From assembly GCA_019409045.1 (NCBI GenBank), contig DXVG01000005.1:1-20644 (forward strand): DNA of 20,644 bases, given 5' to 3'. This document shows, piece by piece, positions 1-6,356 of the stretch. Position 1 is the first letter of the stretch. The number at the start of each line of letters is the position of its first letter. The position numbers and the translations under genes are program-made. The notes beneath the pieces are model-generated. The model searched no databases. It was given only the letters and a program-made list of their open reading frames with translations, and had not been told where the DNA came from. The stretch is from Clostridiales bacterium. GTDB lineage: Bacteria; Bacillota; Clostridia; Christensenellales; Aristaeellaceae.

Positions 1-173
1 GCGGAAGTGATTTTTGCTTCCTGCGTCAGCATCGCCTGCAAACTGCGGTCACTTACGTCCATGTAAGCTCCCTTGTTTGCAGGCTCGCTTCCTTGTCTTG
101 GGAGCTTTCTCAAGGCTCTGTCAGAGCGTTGATAAAGCCCCCAAACGCAAAAATCACTTCCGAAAGAGAACAA
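1..173. repeat. Tandem 173-bp palindrome-ended repeat, copy 1
   Basis: First copy of a direct repeat with a 173-bp period. Positions 2-17 (CGGAAGTGATTTTTGC) are the exact reverse complement of 147-162, so the core 2-162 is a 161-bp element with 16-bp terminal inverted repeats; 163-173 is an A-rich spacer. Inside are further inverted repeats: CCTGCAAAC against GTTTGCAGG, CTTAC against GTAAG, and GCTCTG against CAGAGC. The element could therefore fold into a branched structure. The array may continue to the left of the window. Open frames cross it, but the 173-bp period shifts frame at each copy, so coding is unlikely. It resembles a REP/MITE-like non-coding element; I do not recognise the family. 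Confidence 0.9.
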
Positions 174-346
174 GCGGAAGTGATTTTTGCTTCCTGCGTC
201 AGCATCGCCTGCAAACTGCGGTCACTTACGTCCATGTAAGCTCCCTTGTTTGCAGGCTCGCTTCCTTGTCTTGGGAGCTTTCTCAAGGCTCTGTCAGAGC
301 GTTGATAAAGCCCCCAAACGCAAAAATCACTTCCGAAGGAAAACAA
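174..346. repeat. Tandem 173-bp palindrome-ended repeat, copy 2
   Basis: Second copy. By eye its 161-bp core (175-335) is identical to copy 1, with terminal inverted repeats at 175-190 and 320-335. The only differences I see are in the short spacer after the core (AAGGAAAACAA instead of AAAGAGAACAA). Such identity suggests recent duplication or ongoing homogenisation. Confidence 0.9.
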
Positions 347-394
347 GCGGAAGTGATTTTTGCTTCCTGCGTCAGCATCGCCTGCAAACTGCGG
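347..394. repeat. Partial third copy of the 173-bp repeat
   Basis: Positions 347-394 match the first 48 bases of copies 1 and 2, including the left inverted-repeat arm (348-363). The sequence then diverges but stays alignable for about 25 bases (TTAC-loop-GTAA is kept), before ending in a T-rich run next to the stop codon of the HAD gene. The right inverted-repeat arm is absent. This copy is either truncated or merges with the gene's own terminator region. Confidence 0.85.
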
Positions 395-426
395 GCGATT
401 ACCTCCAAGTAAACGCCCGCGTTTTT
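391..426 (+). terminator. Terminator-like hairpin at the array/gene junction
   Basis: Arms GCGGGCG (391-397) and CGCCCGC (414-420) enclose TTAC (399-402) and GTAA (409-412), with one A/A mismatch and a 6-base loop (403-408). The T run at 422-426 follows on the plus strand, so the clearest termination signal is for transcripts leaving the repeat array rightward. Minus-strand transcripts of the HAD operon also form the stem, but their tail (CAGTTTGCAGG) is poor in T. The T run overlaps the HAD stop codon. Confidence 0.6.
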
Positions 427-1057
427 ATTGCCCGAGTATGTCCAGTATGTCCTCCGGCCGCCGGAGGTACCACGTCGCGCCCTCCATGTCCGGCGTGGCG
501 CTGCCCCACGTCGCCAGCGCGAAGTCCGCGCCCGCGCCGCGCGCGCAGTCGCGGTCGTAGGGCGTGTCGCCTATGTAGAGCGTCTCCTCCGGCTTTGCGC
601 CCACGCGCCGCATGCACTCCAGAAGCGGATCGGGCTCCGGCTTGCCCCGGCGCGTTTCGCCCGCGGTGACCGCTGCGTGGAAGTACTGCGTGATGCCCAG
701 CGGCGGCACGTCCTGCGCGTATTCCTGCGCGTTCTTGGAGGTCACAACGCCCAGAAGCGCGCCGCTTTCCCACAGCGCCGCGAGCATCTCGCGCACGCCG
801 GGGAACAGCGCCATCAGAGCGGCGTACTCGCCGAGCCGCCGCGTCCACAGGCGCGTAATGCGCGCGTATTGCGCCTCCGGCACGCCGAGGCGGCAGAGCA
901 CGACCTCGCCGGGAAGGCCCAGCAGGCCGCGGATCTCCTCGCGGGAGAGATGCATGTCCAATTCCTCGCGCAGCGTCTGCTGCAGCGCCAGCGAGTCCGC
1001 ATAGGCGCTGTTGAGCAGCGTGCCGTCCACGTCGAAGGCGATGAATCGGTACCTCAT
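425..1057 (-). CDS. HAD-superfamily phosphatase, phosphoglycolate-phosphatase-like
   Basis: A 210-residue HAD hydrolase. Motif I is FDVDGT (nucleophile D9, acid D11), motif II is VVTSKN (T106/S107), the motif III lysine is K139 in RGKPEPDP, and motif IV is YIGDTPYDRD (D164, D168). The helical cap at about residues 15-85 is typical of the PGP/Gph subfamily, which removes phosphate from small phosphorylated metabolites in the cytosol. The substrate cannot be read from sequence. The frame is open further upstream, but this ATG is chosen because motif I starts 8 residues later and ATGA overlaps the stop of the upstream SGNH hydrolase gene, implying coupled translation. It is the last gene of the metY operon. 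The family is certain; the role is not. Confidence 0.9.
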   Translation of the reverse strand: MRYRFIAFDVDGTLLNSAYADSLALQQTLREELDMHLSREEIRGLLGLPGEVVLCRLGVPEAQYARITRLWTRRLGEYAALMALFPGVREMLAALWESGALLGVVTSKNAQEYAQDVPPLGITQYFHAAVTAGETRRGKPEPDPLLECMRRVGAKPEETLYIGDTPYDRDCARGAGADFALATWGSATPDMEGATWYLRRPEDILDILGQ

Positions 1058-1734
1058 GCGCGCGCCTGCGCCATCAGCGCGTTTACCTCGTTCCAGATCA
1101 GGCGATGCCCCTCCTCGGACGGATGGATGCCGTCTACGCACAAGAGCTCCTTGAAGTTTCGCGACACCAGAAACGCATCCCGCAGGTTCAGGATCGTGCA
1201 GCCCAGCCGCGTGCCGACCTCCGCCGCGGCCAGCGCGTAGCGCTCCTGCCAGCGGTAGATGCGCTGCACGTCGCCCAGGTATTTGAGGATCGCCCTGGGG
1301 TTGAGGTTTTTGGACACCCACGCGAAGTACTTCTCCGCGTCGATGGGCGGGGGCACCACCAGCACAACGCGCATGTCAAACGCGCGCACGCGCTCCACCA
1401 TGTCCGCAAGCGTGTCCTTGAACACGCGCATGGGCGTGCGCGCCTCGTGATACACGTCTGGGTTCTCGCTCACGGCCTTCCAGTCCAGGTCGCAGTCGTT
1501 GCCGCCGAACTCGATGGCCGCCACGCCGCCGGGCCGCATGGCCTCCTCCGAAAGCCGCGGCGCGGCCTGGCACACGGTAAAGCCCATCATCGAATGGTTC
1601 TCTACGCGCACGCCCGCCGCCTTCAGCCGCGTCGCGTAGTTGTCGCGGCAGATGGCGTAGCGGCCGCGCTCCTCGTCGTAGAGTATGCACTTTCCAATGG
1701 AATCGCCCCATACGCTCACGCTGTCAACGCGCAT
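1054..1734 (-). CDS. SGNH/GDSL-family hydrolase
   Basis: A 226-residue protein with the SGNH hydrolase blocks: VWGDSIGK with nucleophile S12 (block I), FGGND at 76-80 with N79 (block III), and DGIHPSEEGH with D201 and H204 (block V). The block II glycine probably lies near G51. Such enzymes remove acyl groups (esters of lipids, sugars or peptidoglycan). There is no signal peptide, so it is predicted to be cytosolic. The SD GGGAGG at 1743-1748 precedes the ATG. It starts 19 bp after the exported-protein gene and overlaps the HAD gene by 4 bp. Family members are sometimes linked to homoserine acyl chemistry only by neighbourhood; its substrate is unknown. Confidence 0.9.
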   Translation of the reverse strand: MRVDSVSVWGDSIGKCILYDEERGRYAICRDNYATRLKAAGVRVENHSMMGFTVCQAAPRLSEEAMRPGGVAAIEFGGNDCDLDWKAVSENPDVYHEARTPMRVFKDTLADMVERVRAFDMRVVLVVPPPIDAEKYFAWVSKNLNPRAILKYLGDVQRIYRWQERYALAAAEVGTRLGCTILNLRDAFLVSRNFKELLCVDGIHPSEEGHRLIWNEVNALMAQARA

Positions 1735-1753
1735 GCTTCCACCTCCCTGTCCG

Positions 1754-2638
1754 TCACTCGAGCCGCAGCGTGGAGATCAGCTGCTCGAGCATTTCCTCCT
1801 GTTGCGCGGTTATTTCGCCGGTCAGGCCGAACACCGCCGCGTAGCCAAACCCGTCCGCGCACAGAAGCACCGCGTCCGTGCGGCACGCCTCGCCGTTGTC
1901 CAGCTCCAGCGTGTAGCGCCACCGCTCCGCCGCGCCGCCGGAGATCATCACGTCCTCCAGCCGCTGCGCGTCCACGTCCTCGGGCACATACGCGCCGCGC
2001 AGCGCCTCGATATCGGCAAACAGCGCCTCGTCCGCGCCGCCGCGCGTGATCGCCACCGACACGGCCTCCTCCGCCCCCAGCGCGCAGGCGAACATGCGCC
2101 CCTCGCCCGAGAGAAGGTCCATCACCGTGGTAAAGCCGTCAAAGTCCGCCCGGAGCATGGGGTGCGCGTCCTGCGCCTCCGCCTCCAGAGACAGCGAGGC
2201 GATCACCGCCTCCACCTGCGCCTCCAGCGCCTCCGCCTCCTCGGCGGGCACGGCGATCATGGCGCTGAGCAGCATCGAATCCGCCTCCAGGCGCAGAAGG
2301 TCCCACTGCGTGCCCGCGTCCTCGTAGCGCCAGCGCTCGGCCGCGTACCCGCCCAGGGACACGTCCTCCATGCGCTGATAGTCCAGGTCCGCGCCGTCCG
2401 TCTCGGGCGAGAGCAGCTCCATGCCGCTGCCCGCGGGGTAGCCCACCGCGTAGAGCGATACATCGCCCGCGCCGGCGAGCTTTTCGTACTCGTACACGCC
2501 GCTTTGCAGCCTGTAGCCGTCCGATTCCACCGCGTCGAACGCGCCGTGCAGCCACAGAAGGCCGTCCTGCGCGGACGCGCCCGAAAACAGCGCCAGGACC
2601 GCCAGCGCGCACGCCAAAAGCCGCCGCGCCGCGCTCAT
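1754..2638 (-). CDS. Exported protein with an internal domain duplication, function unknown
   Basis: A 294-residue protein with a signal peptide (about residues 1-23, cleavage after GASA) and no lipobox, so it is probably secreted or loosely wall-associated. The mature part holds two related modules, about 57-152 and 190-294. RMEDVSLGGYAAERWRYE (89-106) matches RLEDVMISGGAAERWRYT (226-243), and both modules end in an acidic helix followed by an SLSLE/TLRLE strand. It is strongly acidic. ATG is chosen because ATGA overlaps the metA stop and the signal peptide starts there; the longer frame upstream is a metA shadow. I do not recognise the family. Its place in a methionine operon suggests co-regulation with sulfur or methionine supply, which is inference. 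Confidence 0.8.
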   Translation of the reverse strand: MSAARRLLACALAVLALFSGASAQDGLLWLHGAFDAVESDGYRLQSGVYEYEKLAGAGDVSLYAVGYPAGSGMELLSPETDGADLDYQRMEDVSLGGYAAERWRYEDAGTQWDLLRLEADSMLLSAMIAVPAEEAEALEAQVEAVIASLSLEAEAQDAHPMLRADFDGFTTVMDLLSGEGRMFACALGAEEAVSVAITRGGADEALFADIEALRGAYVPEDVDAQRLEDVMISGGAAERWRYTLELDNGEACRTDAVLLCADGFGYAAVFGLTGEITAQQEEMLEQLISTLRLE

Positions 2639-3552
2639 TGTATGGAGCTGATGTCGTAGGGCGTGGTCTGGTACACGAAGTAGTTTAGCCAGTTCGAGTA
2701 CAGAAGATTCGCGTGCGCGCGCCAGGACACCAGGGGCTCTTTGCGGTCGTCGTCGCCGGGGAAGTAGTTCTTGGGGATCTGTATCTCCAGCCCCGCGTCG
2801 CGGTCGCGCAGGTATTCGCGCCGGAGCGTGTCCGCGTCGTACTCGGGATGGCCGGTGATGAAGATCTGCCGCCCGCGCCGCGTGGACACGGCGTACACGC
2901 CCGCCTCGTCGGACGAGGCGAGTATGCGCAGCGCCTCCACCTGCTCGATCTCCTCGCGCAAGACGGTGGTGTGGCGCGAGTGCGGCACCATGAACGCCTC
3001 GTCGAACCCGCGCAGCAGGATCGAGCGCGCGTAGTCCCGCCGATGGGGGAACACGCCGAAGAGCTTTTTCTCCAGCGGGTGCTTGCCCACGCCGAAGTGG
3101 TGGTACAGCCCGGCCTGCGCGCCCCAGCAGACGTGGAACGTGGAATGCACATGCGTCACGGACCAGTCCATGATCCGGCACAGCTCGTCCCAGTACTCCA
3201 CGTCCTCAAACGCCAGATGCTCCACCGGCGCGCCGGTGATGATCAGCCCGTCGAACCGCTCGTCGCGCACGTCGTCAAACGTCTTGTAAAACGAGAGCAG
3301 ATGCTCCTGACTTACGTTGCGCGCCTGATGCGAGCTCGTGTGCAGAAGCGTCAACTCCACCTGCAAAGGCGTGTTGCCCAGCAGGCGCGCAAACTGCGTC
3401 TCGGTGACGATCTTGGTGGGCATCAGGTTCAGAAGCGCGATCTGCAGCGGGCGTATGTCCTGCGTCAGCGCGCGGGTCTCCGTGATGACGAATATGTTCT
3501 CGCCCAGCAGCGTCTCCGTCGCCGGCAGCGCGTTTGGTATCTTGATCGGCAT
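2635..3552 (-). CDS. metA: Homoserine O-acetyltransferase (MetA type)
   Basis: This 305-residue enzyme acylates homoserine, the first committed step of methionine synthesis. It has the MetA family length and catalytic residues: nucleophile C142 in HVCWGAQAG, H235 and E237 in GHPEYD, and K47 in LMPTK. Residue 111 is Glu (GAPVE). In this family Glu111 goes with acetyl-CoA use and Gly111 with succinyl-CoA, so O-acetylhomoserine is the expected product. That fits MetY, which uses it, lying directly upstream. The SD AGGAGG (3560-3565) sits 7 bases before ATG and overlaps the metY stop codon. Many databases would call it homoserine O-succinyltransferase by family name alone. Confidence 0.96.
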   Translation of the reverse strand: MPIKIPNALPATETLLGENIFVITETRALTQDIRPLQIALLNLMPTKIVTETQFARLLGNTPLQVELTLLHTSSHQARNVSQEHLLSFYKTFDDVRDERFDGLIITGAPVEHLAFEDVEYWDELCRIMDWSVTHVHSTFHVCWGAQAGLYHHFGVGKHPLEKKLFGVFPHRRDYARSILLRGFDEAFMVPHSRHTTVLREEIEQVEALRILASSDEAGVYAVSTRRGRQIFITGHPEYDADTLRREYLRDRDAGLEIQIPKNYFPGDDDRKEPLVSWRAHANLLYSNWLNYFVYQTTPYDISSIQ

Positions 3553-3564
3553 GCGGCAGCCTCC

Positions 3565-4833
3565 TCAGATGTTGTCAAATGCCTGTTCGAGGTCTTTGAG
3601 TATGTCGTCTATGTGCTCGATGCCCACCGACATGCGCACCAGGTCCGCGCCGATGCCCGCGTCCGCGAGCTGCTCGTCGGTGAGCTGGCGGTGGGTGGTG
3701 CTGGCCGGGTGCAGAACGCTTGTGCGCGCGTCGGCCACATGCACCACGATCTGCGCAAGCTTTAAGCTGTCCATGAACTTCATGGCCTTCTCGCGCCCGC
3801 CCTTTACACCGAAGGACACCACGCCGCACACGCCCCTGGGCAGGTACTTCTGCGCCAGCGCGTGCTGGGGCGAGGAGGCGAGCCCGGGGTAGTTGACCCA
3901 GCCGACCTTGGGGTGCCTTTCCAGGTATTCCGCCACGGCCTGCGCGTTCTGGCAGTGCCTCTCCATGCGCACGGCCAGAGACTCGAGCCCGAGGTTGAGG
4001 ATGAAGGCGGCGATGGGCTGCGGCGTGCAGCCGAAATCGCGCATCAGCTGCGCGCGGGCCTTGTTGATGTATGCGGCCCTTCCAAAGCTCTTTGTGTAGA
4101 CCACGCCGTGATAGCTCTCGTCCGGCTCGGTCAGCTCCGGGTACTTTTTCGTGGCCTCCCAGTCGAAGTTGCCGCTGTCGATCACGCAGCCGCCCACCAC
4201 CGAGGCGTGGCCGTCCATGTACTTGGTGGTCGAGTGCGTCACGATGTCGCAGCCGAACTCGATGGGGCGGCACAGTACCGGCGTGGGGAACGTGTTGTCG
4301 ATCACCAGCGGCACGCCGTGCGCGTGGGCGATGCCCGCCAGGCGCTCTATGTCGCACACGTTGAGCGCGGGGTTGGCCACGGTCTCGCCAAAGAGCAGCC
4401 GCGTGCGCCCGTCAAACAGCGCGTCGATCTGCGCGTCGGTGGCCTCGGGGCCGAAAAAGCGCGCCTGTATGCCCAGCCGCCGGAGCGTGAAGGCAAACAG
4501 GTTGATCGTGCCGCCGTAGATGGCCGAGCAGCAGACGATGTTGTCCCCCGCCGAGGCGATGTTGAGCACCGCCAGCAGGTTCGCCGCCTGCCCCGAGGAG
4601 GTGAGCATCGCGCCCACGCCGCCCTCGAGCGCGGCGATCTTGTTTTCCACCATCTCCACAGTGGGGTTGGAGATGCGCGTGTACATGTGGCCGGGCACGG
4701 ACAGGTCAAACAGCTTTCCCAGGTGCTCGGCGGAATCGTATTTATAGGTAGTGCTCTGGTAGATGGGCAGTATGCGCGGCTGGCCGTTTTCCGGATGGTA
4801 GCCCTCCTGCACGCACTGTGTCTCGATGTGCAT
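3565..4833 (-). CDS. metY: O-acetylhomoserine sulfhydrylase (PLP enzyme)
   Basis: A 422-residue Cys/Met-metabolism PLP enzyme that joins O-acetylhomoserine and sulfide to give homocysteine. The start THIETQ-like MHIETQCVQEGY, YTRISNPT (51-58), SSGQAA (79-84), VIDNTF with D179, and the PLP lysine K204 in STTKYMDGH are all visible. The C-terminal LRMSVGIEH-like motif reads VRMSVGIEHIDDI. The length and the long insertion after K204 suit MetY rather than the shorter cystathionine synthases or lyases. The SD GGGAGG at 4843-4848 lies 9 bases before ATG. It is the first large gene of the operon and is followed by metA after 12 bp. A cystathionine gamma-synthase-like side activity cannot be excluded. 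Confidence 0.95.
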   Translation of the reverse strand: MHIETQCVQEGYHPENGQPRILPIYQSTTYKYDSAEHLGKLFDLSVPGHMYTRISNPTVEMVENKIAALEGGVGAMLTSSGQAANLLAVLNIASAGDNIVCCSAIYGGTINLFAFTLRRLGIQARFFGPEATDAQIDALFDGRTRLLFGETVANPALNVCDIERLAGIAHAHGVPLVIDNTFPTPVLCRPIEFGCDIVTHSTTKYMDGHASVVGGCVIDSGNFDWEATKKYPELTEPDESYHGVVYTKSFGRAAYINKARAQLMRDFGCTPQPIAAFILNLGLESLAVRMERHCQNAQAVAEYLERHPKVGWVNYPGLASSPQHALAQKYLPRGVCGVVSFGVKGGREKAMKFMDSLKLAQIVVHVADARTSVLHPASTTHRQLTDEQLADAGIGADLVRMSVGIEHIDDILKDLEQAFDNI

Positions 4834-4857
4834 GAATATACGCCTCCCGTATAAAGA

Positions 4858-4914
4858 TCAAAAGCGATTCTCGCGGCGGAGGCGGCGCTCAGAGCGGTGA
4901 AACGCGAAACGCAT
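4858..4914 (-). CDS. Possible 18-residue arginine-rich leader peptide before metY
   Basis: The ORF MRFAFHRSERRLRRENRF (7 Arg in 18) ends in TGA 24 bp before the metY ATG. It has a strong SD, GGGAGG at 4921-4926, six bases upstream of its ATG, as good as that of metY. It lies wholly within the short 5' leader defined by the promoter at 4944-4972. A ribosome site this good on a tiny frame in a biosynthetic leader is typical of regulatory upstream ORFs, but there is no Met or Cys run and no clear downstream terminator. It could act through coupled translation. Expression is unproven. Confidence 0.5.
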   Translation of the reverse strand: MRFAFHRSERRLRRENRF

Positions 4915-4943
4915 GGTCGGCCTCCCAGACAATATACAGCAAT

Positions 4944-4972
4944 ATTTTAGCGCACGCGCGGGAGTATGTCAA
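4944..4972 (-). promoter_or_regulatory. Sigma-A type promoter of the metY operon
   Basis: On the minus strand, TTGACA (4967-4972), a 17-base spacer and TAAAAT (4944-4949) make a near-consensus housekeeping promoter. Transcription would start near 4937, giving a leader of about 105 bases before metY that includes the 18-codon ORF. I see no SAM riboswitch or T-box in that leader. Confidence 0.85.
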
Positions 4973-5077
4973 CGCCTGCGCGGCGCGCAAAACCGAAGAA
5001 TTTCCGCGCAAACCCGCTCAAAACGGAGGCGGCGCGCGCATACAGTAGTCGCATATGCACAGGGGGAGGGACGCGCC

Positions 5078-6199
5078 GTGAAAGGACGCATATGCGCGCT
5101 GCTGGCGCTTTTTCTGCTGCTGCCCGGATGTGGGGGAGGCGCGTCGGAGCCGATGCGCGTGCAGGCGGGCGGCGCGGCGCTGATCGACATGGCCTCCGGG
5201 CGGCTGCTGTTCGGGCAGGACGAGGACCGCATGCTGCCCATGGCCTCCACCACCAAGGTCATGACCGCGCTGCTGGCGCTGGAGGCGTGCGCGCTGGACG
5301 AGGTAGTCGTCGCCTCGGAGCGCGCAAGCGGCGTGCCCGGCACCTCCATCTACCTGGGCGTGGGCGAGGAACTGACCATGGAGCAGATGCTCTACGGGCT
5401 TTTGCTGCGCAGCGGCAACGACGCGGCCGTGGCCATTGCCGAGCATGTGGCGGGCGACGCGGAGACGTTCGCGGGCATGATGAACGTGCGCGCCGTGCGC
5501 CTCGGCGTGGACGCGCACTTTGAAAACCCGCACGGCCTGGACGCGGACGGCCACGCGGCCAGCGCGCTCGCGCTCGCGCGCATATACCGCGAGGCCATGC
5601 GCAGCGAGGACTTCCGGCGCATCACCGGCACGGCCGAGGCGGTCATACCGTGGGCGGGCAACGACTTTCAGCGCGTGCTGACCAACAAAAACAGGCTGCT
5701 TTCCACCTATTCGGGCGCGACCGGCGGCAAGACGGGCTACACCTCGCGCGCCGGGCGCTGCCTGGTATTCAGCGCGCAGCGCGACGGCCTGGAGCTCGCC
5801 GGCGCGGTGCTCTCCTGTCCGGACTGGTTCGGCGAGGCCGGGCGCCTGCTCGATTACGGCTTTGCCAATTACCGGCTGGAGGCGCCGCTTGCCGAGGGGC
5901 AGACCGCCTGCCGGACCGCCGTGTGGGACGGCATGGAGCAGACCGTGGAGGCCGTGGCCGCGCAGGGGCTGTCCGCCGCCGTGGGCGCGGGGGAGAGCTG
6001 GCGCGTGGAGTACGATTTCGGCGCGGGCGTTCACGCGCCCGTGGCGCAGGGCGAGGTCATCGGAACGGCGCGGCTGTACATAGAGGACGAGGAGGTCGCG
6101 CAGGCGCCGCTGGTGGCCGCGCGGGCCGTGGAGAGGCGCACGCTTCTTCGCGCGCTTCTTCACGCGCTGGGCTTCTGGTCGCCGTGGGACGGCGCGTGA
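5078..6199 (+). CDS. dacF: Serine-type D-Ala-D-Ala carboxypeptidase, DacF/PBP5-like
   Basis: A 373-residue low-molecular-weight penicillin-binding protein that trims the terminal D-Ala from peptidoglycan stems outside the membrane. All three active-site motifs are present: S57-T-T-K60 (SxxK), S112-G-N114 (SxN) and K218-T-G220. Residues 1-18 form a signal peptide ending LLLPGC, a plausible lipobox with C18, so it may be a lipoprotein. The C-terminal beta domain ends in a helical tail, RRTLLRALLHALGFW, that could lie on the membrane. GTG is chosen as start because GGGGGAGGG (5062-5070) sits 7 bases upstream and the signal peptide begins there; the longer upstream ATG frame lacks both. It is divergent from metY. 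No convincing promoter was found. Confidence 0.93.
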   Translation: MKGRICALLALFLLLPGCGGGASEPMRVQAGGAALIDMASGRLLFGQDEDRMLPMASTTKVMTALLALEACALDEVVVASERASGVPGTSIYLGVGEELTMEQMLYGLLLRSGNDAAVAIAEHVAGDAETFAGMMNVRAVRLGVDAHFENPHGLDADGHAASALALARIYREAMRSEDFRRITGTAEAVIPWAGNDFQRVLTNKNRLLSTYSGATGGKTGYTSRAGRCLVFSAQRDGLELAGAVLSCPDWFGEAGRLLDYGFANYRLEAPLAEGQTACRTAVWDGMEQTVEAVAAQGLSAAVGAGESWRVEYDFGAGVHAPVAQGEVIGTARLYIEDEEVAQAPLVAARAVERRTLLRALLHALGFWSPWDGA

Positions 6200-6251
6200 G
6201 CGGATGCGGGTAAAGATTTGCGCCTAGGGCCCGAATTTGAATAAAATTAAC

Positions 6252-6300
6252 CTGTTCAAGACAATTCACCGACAACCTTCCAACGTTCCCGTGCTATCCT
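6252..6300 (+). promoter_or_regulatory. Candidate Pho box and extended -10 promoter of the pst operon
   Basis: Two adjacent 11-mers, GACAATTCACC (6260-6270) and GACAACCTTCC (6271-6281), share 7 of 11 bases. The 7+4 pattern may begin at CTGTTCA (6252-6258). An 11-bp period is what PhoB/PhoP-type regulators bind. It is followed by TG-N-TATCCT (TG at 6292-6293, -10 at 6295-6300), an extended -10 with no recognisable -35, as expected for an activator-dependent phosphate promoter. The operon encodes its own PhoP/PhoR. Confidence 0.55.
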
Positions 6301-6356
6301 TTGGGCCGTGGCAGAGAGAAAGAAAAGCCAACAGCCAACAAAGAAAGGTTTGGTGA

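Noticed and set aside
1..394. CRISPR array
   Set aside because: Repeat units are 161 bp, separated by near-identical 12-base spacers, and there are no cas genes in the window.
14..669. Open frames of 132 and 160 residues across the repeat array
   Set aside because: They restart with the same residues in each copy because the 173-bp period shifts the frame, lack ribosome sites, and run antisense into the HAD gene.
4834..4940. SAM riboswitch or T-box before metY
   Set aside because: The leader is only about 105 bases, with no GGTGGNACCGCG T-box sequence, no recognisable SAM-I core and no terminator stem.
5018..5046. dacF promoter with -10 TACAGT (5041-5046)
   Set aside because: The -35 at the right distance (TCAAAA) does not match, and no sporulation sigma site was convincing.
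4913..5077. Extended N-terminus of DacF from an ATG at 4913
   Set aside because: It would cover the metY promoter, has no ribosome site, and would bury the signal peptide 55 residues inside.
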